NCBI GenBank assembly: GCA_026398595.1 | Contig: JAPLSO010000028.1 | Span: 1 to 59,220 of the forward strand | From: Spirochaetota bacterium | GTDB lineage: Bacteria; Spirochaetota; Spirochaetia; Treponematales; Rectinemataceae | Direction of reading: 5' to 3' | Length of the DNA stretch: 59,220 nucleotides | Shown: positions 53,246 to 59,220 of the stretch, in pieces | How the letters are laid out: each line of letters begins with the position of its first letter | Numbering within the stretch: the first letter of the stretch is position 1 | The notes under the pieces: model-generated | Databases searched by the model: none | What the model was told of the DNA's origin: nothing | Seen by the model: the letters and a program-made list of their open reading frames with translations, nothing else | Program-made: the position numbers and the translations under genes

Positions 53246-53953
53246 TCATATCCCCAGATATGCCTTCTTGATATCGGGGTCCTCAAGCAAATCCTTCGAA
53301 AGCCCTTCCTTGACGATTCTTCCGTTGACCATGACATAAGCGCGGTCTGCTAACCTGAGGGCTTTCCTGACGTCCTGCTCGACAATAAGCGTTGTCAGAT
53401 TGAGTTTGGAGCGCATGAGCTGGATGGAATCGAAAATCAGGTCGATCACTTTCGGCGCAAGCCCGAGCGATGGTTCGTCGAGCATGATCAGTCTGGGCAG
53501 TGACATAAGCCCCCGCGAAACAGTGAGCATTTGCTGCTCTCCTCCGCTCAACGTGCCGGCTTTCTGCAGACGGCGCTCCTTGAGTATCGGAAATAATTCA
53601 TACATTTCGACGAGCGTCTTGTCCCTGTGGACACGGGCTCTCTTCAGATAGGCGCCCAGAAGCAGATTTTCTTCCACGGTCATATTGGGGAATATCTGGC
53701 GGCCTTCGGGGACCAAGGAAATTCCCGCGTTGTTTATATCCGGCGTACTTTTCCCCATCAATTCGATGCCTTCGAACCTTATGCTGCCGCCAATGGATTT
53801 CATCAATCCCGCGATGGTTTTCAGCGTCGTCGATTTTCCCGCTCCGTTGGCGCCGATGATCGCGACCGTTTCCCCCTTTTCGATGGAGAAGGAGAGGTCC
53901 CACACTACCTGGACATCGCCATAGCCGATATTCACATTATCCAGTTGCAGCAT
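53246..53953 (-). CDS. livF: ABC transporter ATPase (LivF-like)
   Basis: 235 aa. Walker A GANGAGKSTTLKTIAG, Q-loop PEGRQIFPNMTVEENLLLGA, signature LSGGEQQMLTVSRGLM and Walker B PRLIMLDEPSLGLAPKVIDLIF. Short LivF form without C-terminal extension. Starts 1 nt after the livG stop and pairs with LivG as the energising heterodimer. Confidence 0.95.
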   Translation of the reverse strand: MLQLDNVNIGYGDVQVVWDLSFSIEKGETVAIIGANGAGKSTTLKTIAGLMKSIGGSIRFEGIELMGKSTPDINNAGISLVPEGRQIFPNMTVEENLLLGAYLKRARVHRDKTLVEMYELFPILKERRLQKAGTLSGGEQQMLTVSRGLMSLPRLIMLDEPSLGLAPKVIDLIFDSIQLMRSKLNLTTLIVEQDVRKALRLADRAYVMVNGRIVKEGLSKDLLEDPDIKKAYLGI

Positions 53954-53954
53954 C

Positions 53955-54686
53955 TTAATGATCCTTGCCGAGATAGACTTCTATGACCTGCGGGTCGGAG
54001 GAAATTTCTTCGGGAGAGCCCGTGGCGATAAGCTGGCCGTGATGCAGGACAAGGACTCTCCTGGACAAATCCATCACCGCTTTCATCACATGTTCCACGA
54101 CGACCACGGTAATGCCGCGGTCGTTTACCGAACGGATCAACCTGATGGCGTCTTCCACTTCGGTTGGAGTCAGTCCGGCCATCACTTCGTCAAGAAGGAG
54201 GAGTTCCGGGTTGGTCGCGAGCGCCCGCGCAAGCTCGAGCCTTTTTCTTCCAGGCGTACCAAGCGTCCGAGCAAGATGCGTTTCCTTGTCTGCCAAGCCG
54301 GTGAATTCTATTATCTCCTTGGCCTTCCTCGCGGCTTCTCCCCTGGTCTTGCATCGCTCCCGCCCGTAGAAGAGACTGGCGATGACATTGTCCAGGATCG
54401 TGAAGTTCAGGAGAGGCTGCACGATCTGGAAGGTTCTGGCTATGCCCATCCTGTTCAGCACATGGGCCTTGGTCCTGGTGATGTTGGTGTTCTTGAAAAA
54501 CACCGTGCCCGAATTGATATCCTCGAATCCGGCGATCATCTGGAAGAGAGTCGTCTTTCCCGCCCCGTTCGGACCTATCAGTCCTATCATCTCTCCTTTT
54601 TCAATGGAAAAGCTTACATCGTTGACAGCAACCAGGCCCTTGAATTTCTTGGTGACATTGTTGACGGCGAGTATTGTTTCGCTCAT
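53955..54686 (-). CDS. livG: ABC transporter ATPase (LivG-like)
   Basis: 243 aa. Walker A GPNGAGKTTLFQMIAG, TFQIVQPLLNFTILDNV, a signature replaced by the LivG-type variant LGTPGRKRLELARALATNPELLLLDEVMAGLTPTEV (Walker B and D-loop), and the H-switch VVVVEHVMKAVM. Two small differences from the consensus are seen: the signature reads LGTPGRKRLEL rather than LSYGQQRRLEI. The start overlaps the livM stop (ATGA). Confidence 0.94.
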   Translation of the reverse strand: MSETILAVNNVTKKFKGLVAVNDVSFSIEKGEMIGLIGPNGAGKTTLFQMIAGFEDINSGTVFFKNTNITRTKAHVLNRMGIARTFQIVQPLLNFTILDNVIASLFYGRERCKTRGEAARKAKEIIEFTGLADKETHLARTLGTPGRKRLELARALATNPELLLLDEVMAGLTPTEVEDAIRLIRSVNDRGITVVVVEHVMKAVMDLSRRVLVLHHGQLIATGSPEEISSDPQVIEVYLGKDH

Positions 54687-55723
54687 TTATCCGCTCCGTC
54701 TGCCGGCTTCCGCAAGTATGCGACAAGATGCGAAACGGCCTTCCTGTACAATTCCGCCAGAATGGAATTCAAGCCTTCCGGCTTCAGGAAAATCATGACG
54801 ATCATGATTATCGCGATGATGACATAATGCGATCCCGAGTAGATGACCCCTATGGTCCCCCTGAGGATTTCAGTGAGCGGGAATATTATTATTGTCCCGA
54901 TTATAGGGCCGGCCACCGTTCCCAGGCCTCCGATGATCGCCGGAAGGACGATATCTATCGAATGGTAGACAAGGAATATTTCCGGATCGATGTAGCGGAT
55001 ATACTGGAAATAGAAGCTCCCCAAGACGGACATCATCCCGGCGCTGAGCATCACCGCGAAGGCCTTCACCATAGGATTATTGATGCCGATGGAAATAGCG
55101 GTCTTTTCATTCTGCTTTATCGTGAGCAATGCGTATCCCAGCCTGCTGCTACCGAAATATCGGGTTATCAGGATATAGCAGACAAACAATATCAGAATCA
55201 GGTAATAGTAAGGCAACTTGCTGTCGAACTGAAACCACCAGAAATTGGGAATCTTTTCGAGGACCGGGACGAGAATGCCTTCAGCCTTCCCGATGTAGTT
55301 CCAGTTGAGGAACAGGTTCAAAAGCGTAAGCGATATGGCCAGGGTAGCCATCGTGAAATACGGTCCGCGCAGCCTGAAGCATTGGTAATAGACGATGAAG
55401 GAGAATGCCATGGAGATCGCTACGCCGAGGAAAAATCCATACAGGGGGATCATGTTGAACTTTGTTTGGAGGATGGCGGACGCGTAGGCGCCGATTCCTA
55501 TGAAGACCGAATGCCCCAGGGACATCTGGCCGCCATATCCGCCGATAATATTCCAGGCGAGGGAAGTGGATGCCGCATAGAAGAACATGATGAGAAGGTG
55601 CTGGAGGTAATTCGACTTCACGAAGAGAGGGAGCACGGCCAGAACCAGAACCAGGAATATCGCGAGATATCTGTTGATCTTTCCTGTAGCGGGATTCATC
55701 GCCGATGATTCAACAGCGTTCAT
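54683..55723 (-). CDS. livM: ABC transporter permease (LivM-like)
   Basis: 346 aa, about ten hydrophobic segments. LivM hallmarks: NIIGGYGGQMSLGHSVFIGIGAYASAIL, FRLRGPYFTMATLAISLTL, and the coupling region LLTIKQNEKTAISIGINNPMVKAFAVMLSAGMMSVLGSFY, then AIIGGLGTVAGPIIGTII. Start overlaps the livH stop. Confidence 0.94.
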   Translation of the reverse strand: MNAVESSAMNPATGKINRYLAIFLVLVLAVLPLFVKSNYLQHLLIMFFYAASTSLAWNIIGGYGGQMSLGHSVFIGIGAYASAILQTKFNMIPLYGFFLGVAISMAFSFIVYYQCFRLRGPYFTMATLAISLTLLNLFLNWNYIGKAEGILVPVLEKIPNFWWFQFDSKLPYYYLILILFVCYILITRYFGSSRLGYALLTIKQNEKTAISIGINNPMVKAFAVMLSAGMMSVLGSFYFQYIRYIDPEIFLVYHSIDIVLPAIIGGLGTVAGPIIGTIIIFPLTEILRGTIGVIYSGSHYVIIAIIMIVMIFLKPEGLNSILAELYRKAVSHLVAYLRKPADGADK

Positions 55724-56598
55724 GCGACACTCCTTTGGGACATCTGCAAGGTTCTTCTCACGATCAGGATTATGATGAATGTCACGAAAACCACGGTCTC
55801 CTTGTAGCTTGCGCCGATGAAGAACGATCCGAGAGTCTCGAGCAAACCCAGAAGCAGTCCTCCTATGAGGGCCCCCGGGATGCTACCCAGCCCGCCCATG
55901 ACCACCACGATGAAGGCGCGGTTGGTGAACACATTTCCTATGGTTGGGTATACGTAGTAGAAGGTGACGAGAAGATTGCCCGCTATTCCCGCCAGAGTGA
56001 CGCCTATCGCGAATGCGAGGATATACATTCTTTCGATCCGTATGCCTACGATGCTCGCCCCAACCCTGTTCTGTGCCGTCGCTCTCAGGGCTCTTCCGGT
56101 ATCGGTATACTTGAGAAATAGGAACAGTATCGATGCCAGGACTATCGCAACTCCAAAACTTATTATTTTGGGATAAGTCAGGGTAATGTCCAGTATGCGC
56201 AATCCGCGGGACGAATAGGGAGTGTTGACGCTGTAGTAGTTGGAGGAAAACACCAGGAGGGCGATATTCTGCAGAAACATCATGAAGGCGACGGTCAGGA
56301 ATATCTGGGCTTCGTGGCCGTGCCCCTTCTTTACCACAGGGGTAATTATGTAGTGCTGAAGGATCAGTCCTAGGCCAAAAAGCACCAGGATGGTCAAGGG
56401 TAATGCGTAGTAAGGATCGAGCCCCAATGAATTATTGACCAAGTATGCGATATACATGCCGATCATGAGGAATTCGCCCTGGGCGAAGTTGACCACATCC
56501 ATGACGCCGAAAATGATGTTGAGCCCGATGCCGATAAGCGAATAGAACCCACCTATGATCAGGCCGTTCATTATGACTTGAATGATGATCGGATCCAT
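55720..56598 (-). CDS. livH: ABC transporter permease (LivH-like)
   Basis: 292 aa from ATG 56598 (MDPIIIQVIMNGL), preceded by AAAGGA; a longer frame is open upstream to 56646. Typical LivH: GGFYSLIGIGLNIIFGVMDVVNFAQGEFLMIGMY, then ALRATAQNRVGASIVGIRIERMYILAFAIGVTLAGIAG and VVVMGGLGSIPGALIGGLLLGLLETL. It forms the channel with LivM. First gene of the mevalonate-type operon and divergent from the AraC regulator. Confidence 0.95.
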   Translation of the reverse strand: MDPIIIQVIMNGLIIGGFYSLIGIGLNIIFGVMDVVNFAQGEFLMIGMYIAYLVNNSLGLDPYYALPLTILVLFGLGLILQHYIITPVVKKGHGHEAQIFLTVAFMMFLQNIALLVFSSNYYSVNTPYSSRGLRILDITLTYPKIISFGVAIVLASILFLFLKYTDTGRALRATAQNRVGASIVGIRIERMYILAFAIGVTLAGIAGNLLVTFYYVYPTIGNVFTNRAFIVVVMGGLGSIPGALIGGLLLGLLETLGSFFIGASYKETVVFVTFIIILIVRRTLQMSQRSVA

Positions 56599-56710
56599 GT
56601 ATACAATCCGTCCTTTGGGGAAGAATTCCTTAATTATAAATCCCATATCCAGGATTATCTTCCTCTTTTCTGATGTATTATTGCTCTGTTCCGATATTTT
56701 TTGAGATATC

Positions 56711-56759
56711 CTTATAGGGCTATATTTATCTATTTATATTTGCCATGTACTCTTATAGG
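56711..56759. repeat. Direct repeats in the livH/AraC divergent gap
   Basis: CTTATAGG occurs at 56711-56718 and 56752-56759, 41 bp apart (about four helical turns), in an A/T-rich 287-bp region. AraC-family proteins often bind two same-face half-sites, so these are candidate operators. No -35/-10 pair is clear in this region. Confidence 0.4.
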
Positions 56760-56885
56760 CATTCTACGGCGCTGCGGCAGGAGCCATTACTCAATATTGA
56801 CTTCGCTGGGGCCTGTGGTGATAATGGATACTGACCTGTCGGGCTTTTCGTCGTTCCGCCGGTTTCGAGTGGGAGGGAATGGCGC

Positions 56886-57731
56886 GTGAAGATACTGTCA
56901 TGGACCGATTACGATGGTATTGATGAGGAATTCCATGCAACCAGACTCAATCCAAAAGTCAAGACGTTCATCCAATTGCATGGCCACTCATACGCGGAAT
57001 TGATCTTCGTGGAAAAAGGCTGGTGCATCCAGGAACTCAACGGAAAGCTGGAGATGCTCCCCCGTGGCTCGTTGATACTGCTCAGACCCGATATCGATTT
57101 CCACTCTTTTCATGAGTATTCGGAGGCAGTCTCCGTCATTCGCATCTCGATAAAGGAATCCACGATCGATTTCCTCTCCGATCGGTATTTCAATGGCAAT
57201 ATGAGTTATTGGGGAGGACAGAACCAGCATCCGGTAATTATCCTGCTTAATGAAAAACAGATTCTCTGGCTGTCGCTTGCATATCGGAATCTGACAAAAT
57301 CGGACAGGACGGCCTTGGCCATCGAACGTTTTCTTCTGGGTCTGATCGATGAAGTTCTGCTTCATGTCAGGGTTGATGAGAATATCGTGGGAAAAGACTG
57401 GGTGACAAAGGCGTATGAGAAAATCCAGAATCCGGAGTATTTTACAAAAAGCGTCAACGATATTGCAGAATTCATCAATAAAACGCCCGAACACCTGTGC
57501 AGGATGATCAAGCGGAATTTCGGAAGAACTACTACCCAATTGAAAAACGAGGCCAAAATAAATTTTGCCTGCGAGCAGCTTGCCTTTTCCCGGAAGGAGA
57601 TCGTCGATATCGCCTTTGAATGCGGATTTCAGAGCATAAGCTACTTTTATCATCTCTTTTTGAAATCGACAGGGATAACCCCTCTTGAGTACCGGGCAAT
57701 AAATTTGAGAAATAACTCAATATTCCTTTGA
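56886..57731 (+). CDS. AraC-family transcriptional regulator
   Basis: 281 aa. An N-terminal cupin-like sensor (HGHSYAELIFVEKGWCIQELNGKLEMLPRGSLILLRPDIDFH) is followed by a two-HTH AraC DNA-binding domain (SVNDIAEFINKTPEHLCRMIKRNFGRTTTQLKNEAKINFACEQLAFSRKEIVDIAFECGFQSISYFYHLFLKSTGITPLEYRA across consecutive segments). It is transcribed away from livH and probably activates the importer-mvaBA operon in response to its substrate. The effector is unknown. Confidence 0.93.
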   Translation: MKILSWTDYDGIDEEFHATRLNPKVKTFIQLHGHSYAELIFVEKGWCIQELNGKLEMLPRGSLILLRPDIDFHSFHEYSEAVSVIRISIKESTIDFLSDRYFNGNMSYWGGQNQHPVIILLNEKQILWLSLAYRNLTKSDRTALAIERFLLGLIDEVLLHVRVDENIVGKDWVTKAYEKIQNPEYFTKSVNDIAEFINKTPEHLCRMIKRNFGRTTTQLKNEAKINFACEQLAFSRKEIVDIAFECGFQSISYFYHLFLKSTGITPLEYRAINLRNNSIFL

Positions 57732-58019
57732 ACAGACTGGAGCGGTTCGAGAGATAAACGCTGACCTCATCGAAATGATAGGAAAAGTTATACCTGTCAG
57801 CCCGCGTCATAGCCCTTTTTCAGCGCTTCACACCGTCCATAGCCACTTCACCCATCATCCGCAGACAGGCTGCTCCCTGCAGTCATGGTAAGCGTCAAAT
57901 TCTCCCCGTCATGACGGTAGACTAATAGGAAGCAGGATTAAGCCGGTACGGCAGAAAGGAGAGTTTTTCTTCAAGTGTTTTTGCTTTAGGAATCATGTCA
58001 AAGATATAGCAAAGATATT
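57732..58019. other. Gene-free gap with an IS66-like terminal motif
   Basis: No gene is seen. At about 57894 the sequence GTAAGCGTCAAATTCTCCCC resembles the terminal repeat of IS66-family elements, but no tnpA/tnpB/tnpC coding follows, so at most this is a remnant end. Confidence 0.25.
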
Positions 58020-58734
58020 GGGGCTGACGTAGATAAATTTGTTATATTTGACACTATTTCTTCAGAATCTTTAGCTGGTTAGCTGGTGTCCCATAATTAA
58101 ACCTGAACTTACATTCTTTTAAGAATAGTGGGAATGATTTCTTATCTATCCCTTTGTATTTTCTCAAGACTCGCTTAGCTTGATTCCAAAAGTTTTCAAT
58201 TCCATTGATGTGATTTTTCTAGTTTGCAAATACTTCGGAGTGATTGATTCTGTGATGATGAAACTCACTAACATCCAAATGCATCGTAGCTGCGATAAGT
58301 ATCTGTATAAACAACGCTATCAGGCTTGATTTTATTGGTTATAACAGGCATTGAGTAGCTTCCTTAGTTTTCTCGACAATGATCGTGTAAACCTTGCTAT
58401 GACGCTTTAACATGCCGAATACAACAACTTTTCCAGCAGCTCCTCGGCCGCGCTTACCTTTCCGAACTCCGCCGAAATAGCTTTCATCTATTTCGATGTC
58501 ACCATTGAATATTTCTTGTGCTTCGTTCGCTAGCTTTTCTGCAATTCTTGACGTATTTTACGGTAGAAAAGGATAGCTGAATTAGCTTGGATTCCGAGGA
58601 CGTTTGTTGTAGATCTAGCAGTCACTTCTAATACAAAGTATTCCAGCAAGCGTAACTGCGTGCTTTTGCTTAATCTGCAATGACTTATCGCCATAATTGC
58701 AGTATATCATGCATCTTTATCTACTTCAGCCCCC
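58020..58734 (-). mobile_element. Decayed IS1595-family (IS1016-type) insertion sequence
   Basis: Terminal inverted repeats GGGGCTGACGTAGATAAA (58020-58037) and, inverted, GGGGCTGAAGTAGATAAA (58717-58734) differ at one position. Between them lies a minus-strand transposase pseudogene. No convincing 8-bp target duplication flanks the ends. Confidence 0.85.
58054..58694 (-). pseudogene. IS1016-type transposase, frameshifted
   Basis: Begins MAISHCRLSKSTQLRLLEYF; the next frame gives EIFNGDIEIDESYFGGVRKG and KRGRGAAGKVVVFGMLKR, characteristic of IS1595-group DDE transposases with an ISXO2-like fold. Further frames give NKIKPDSVVYTDTYRSYDA, then DVSEFHHHRINHSEVFAN*KNHINGIENFWNQAKRVLRKY (one stop) and FPLFLKECKFRFNYGTP. 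At least three frameshifts and one stop codon are needed to rebuild the protein, so it is inactive. Confidence 0.88.
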
Positions 58735-58750
58735 TCTTTTATTCTAGATC

Positions 58751-58806
58751 CTGTCAAACATTCCCGTATCTGTCAAACTTTGGGTGTCCCCCAGCATAGC
58801 TGGGGG
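58751..58806. repeat. CTGTCAAAC repeats and a GC hairpin
   Basis: CTGTCAAAC occurs at 58751-58759 and 58770-58778 (19-bp period). Directly after lies CCCCCAGC-ATA-GCTGGGGG (58788-58806), a perfect 8-bp stem followed by TTTA. It could terminate transcription leftward or rightward; no gene is adjacent. Confidence 0.4.
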
Positions 58807-58895
58807 TTTACTGTGTTAATTAAAAATATGGGGCCTTCAGGAATAACCATTACACAGACGACTGAACCGCCCCCGGGGTTTACCGAAGAGCCTAT

Positions 58896-58941
58896 TTAGT
58901 CTTCCAAGCTGGAGACGTGGGTTCGACTCCCATCGGTCGCT
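58896..58941 (+). tRNA. tRNA-Gly(TCC)-like 3' fragment
   Basis: The sequence from TTAGT through the loop CTTCCAA, GCTGG, the T-arm GTGGG-TTCGACT-CCCAT and the acceptor strand CGGTCGC+T looks like the 3' half of tRNA-Gly(TCC). The upstream 5' half does not give a matching acceptor (GCGACCG is absent) or a normal-length D-arm. It is therefore read as a tRNA 3' fragment, probably an attachment-site copy left by integration, and not as a functional tRNA. Confidence 0.6.
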
Positions 58942-58968
58942 CAATCACAAGTCTTTGCATCGTAAAAC

Positions 58969-59005
58969 TTTAAGAGAAAACAGGTTTCGACCTTTTTCTC
59001 TTAAA
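58969..59005. terminator. Long hairpin with UUCG loop after the tRNA-like fragment
   Basis: TTTAAGAGAAAA and TTTTCTCTTAAA form a 12-bp stem, extended after one mismatch by AGGT-TTCG-ACCT. It lies 28 bp after the tRNA 3' end and may be the former tRNA terminator. Confidence 0.65.
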
Positions 59006-59012
59006 CCGCCAG

Positions 59013-59035
59013 TGATACGTAAAATGATACGTAAA
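59013..59035. repeat. Paired 11-bp direct repeats before the third integrase
   Basis: TGATACGTAAA is repeated at 59013-59023 and 59025-59035 (12-bp period), between the tRNA-like fragment and the integrase start, matching the layout at the other two integrase loci. Confidence 0.6.
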
Positions 59036-59041
59036 GGTATC

Positions 59042-59069
59042 AGGGCCCTTGCAAGGAGGCCCTTTCATG
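59042..59069 (+). promoter_or_regulatory. Hairpin covering the ribosome-binding site of the third integrase
   Basis: AGGGCC (59042-59047) can pair with GGCCCT (59058-59063), with CTTGCAAGGA as loop. The ribosome-binding site AAGGAGG (59053-59059) is partly in the loop and partly in the stem, seven bases before the ATG, so translation could be limited when the hairpin forms. Confidence 0.4.
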
Positions 59070-59097
59070 GCGGTTGCACCTTTTTTCATCGTAACTA
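59067..59097 (+). pseudogene. Start of a third tyrosine integrase, interrupted by an IS
   Basis: AAGGAGG lies seven bases before ATG 59067. The reading MAVAPFFIVT resembles the first residues of integrases of the same type (short basic start then a VxYVRF strand). After about ten codons the frame runs into the IS630 end at a TA target (59096-59097). Too short to assign alone; position after a tRNA 3' end and repeats makes integrase the best reading. Confidence 0.5.
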
Positions 59098-59220
59098 GTG
59101 TCCTGTCTTTTACAGATTGCCTAATCTATGGACGCTATGGCAATGCTGTCCATGATCTTGTCTGCTGACTTAACCCATTTGAATCTGCGACCTGAAGCAT
59201 TCCAGGTCTTTATGAAATCG
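59098..59220. mobile_element. IS630-family insertion sequence, one end (runs off right edge)
   Basis: The end GTGTCCTGTCTTTTAC abuts a TA dinucleotide, as expected for IS630/Tc1-type elements that duplicate TA. The transposase 3' end follows within 25 bp on the minus strand. Confidence 0.75.
59121..59220 (-). CDS. IS630-family transposase, C-terminal part
   Basis: Minus-strand reading from the edge gives DFIKTWNASGRRFKWVKSAD, then KIMDSIAIASID and a TAG at 59123-59121. The FIxxWN...xFxWxKxADxI pattern is the conserved C-terminal tail of IS630 DDE transposases. The catalytic part is outside the window, so intactness cannot be judged. Confidence 0.85.
   Translation of the reverse strand, partial: DFIKTWNASGRRFKWVKSADKIMDSIAIASID

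Noticed and set aside
43247-58734. Right-hand copy of the tRNA-Thr 3' end (attR)
   Set aside because: No convincing repeat of GGTTCGATTCCCGGCC was found by eye, so the island's far end is left undefined.
58858-58941. Complete functional tRNA-Gly
   Set aside because: A tentative 5' strand (ACGACTG) pairs only partly with the 3' acceptor strand and would leave a D-arm region about 11 nt too long.

Overview
The window most resembles a moderately GC-rich spirochaete (Spirochaetales/Treponema-like). The evidence is gene order and protein form: a translationally coupled dxs-folP-cdaA-cdaR-acpS-truA-rluD block, rny next to ymdB, a short alanyl-tRNA synthetase lacking the C-Ala domain, a PEGA-repeat secreted protein and an addB-addA pair. 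This assignment is inference; no 16S gene is present.

Layout. (1) 1-621: the 5' part of a tyrosine integrase reading out of the left edge from the 3' end of tRNA-Leu(GAG), so the left edge is the end of an integrated element. (2) 725-8724, minus strand: a seven-gene operon for a membrane complex related to hydrogenase-4/complex I. Its large subunit lacks all four Ni-Fe cysteines, so it is an Ehr-type 'hydrogenase-related' complex. The first gene is an HTH-EIIA fusion regulator. (3) 8914-41645: ordinary chromosome. It holds a decayed methyltransferase, ymdB-rny, an RRM protein with a long leader, the dxs-to-rluD operon, alaS, an epimerase with TetR and asparaginase-like genes, a lytic transglycosylase, a large GH13-like enzyme coupled to addB-addA and split chrA genes, an NTP-transferase/DUF2156 pair, pepT, a PEGA protein and a GNAT. 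(4) 41683-43246: tRNA-Thr(CGT) followed by an intact tyrosine integrase, the left end of a genomic island. (5) 43299-58734: island cargo. It includes a remnant sugar operon (transketolase, Zn-dehydrogenase, broken RbsC-like permease, GntR fragment) and a well-preserved operon livHMGF-livK-mvaB-mvaA-acylating aldehyde dehydrogenase with a divergent AraC regulator, ending in a decayed IS1595/IS1016 element. (6) 58896-59220: a tRNA-Gly(TCC)-like 3' fragment, a tRNA-type hairpin, tandem repeats and the first ten codons of a third integrase, which is cut by an IS630-family element running off the right edge.

How the parts work together. The island operon is best read as a mevalonate-utilisation system. 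A Liv-type ABC importer feeds an HMG-CoA reductase running oxidatively and an HMG-CoA lyase, giving acetoacetate and acetyl-CoA; the CoA-acylating aldehyde dehydrogenase may recycle NADH. The same window encodes DXS, so isoprenoids are probably made by the MEP route and the reductase is unlikely to be biosynthetic. The Ehr complex keeps the proton/cation-channel subunits and Fe-S wiring of complex I but not the hydrogen-activating site, so its electron partner is unknown. All three integrases sit just downstream of a tRNA 3' end with paired short direct repeats in the gap, a shared architecture for element integration.
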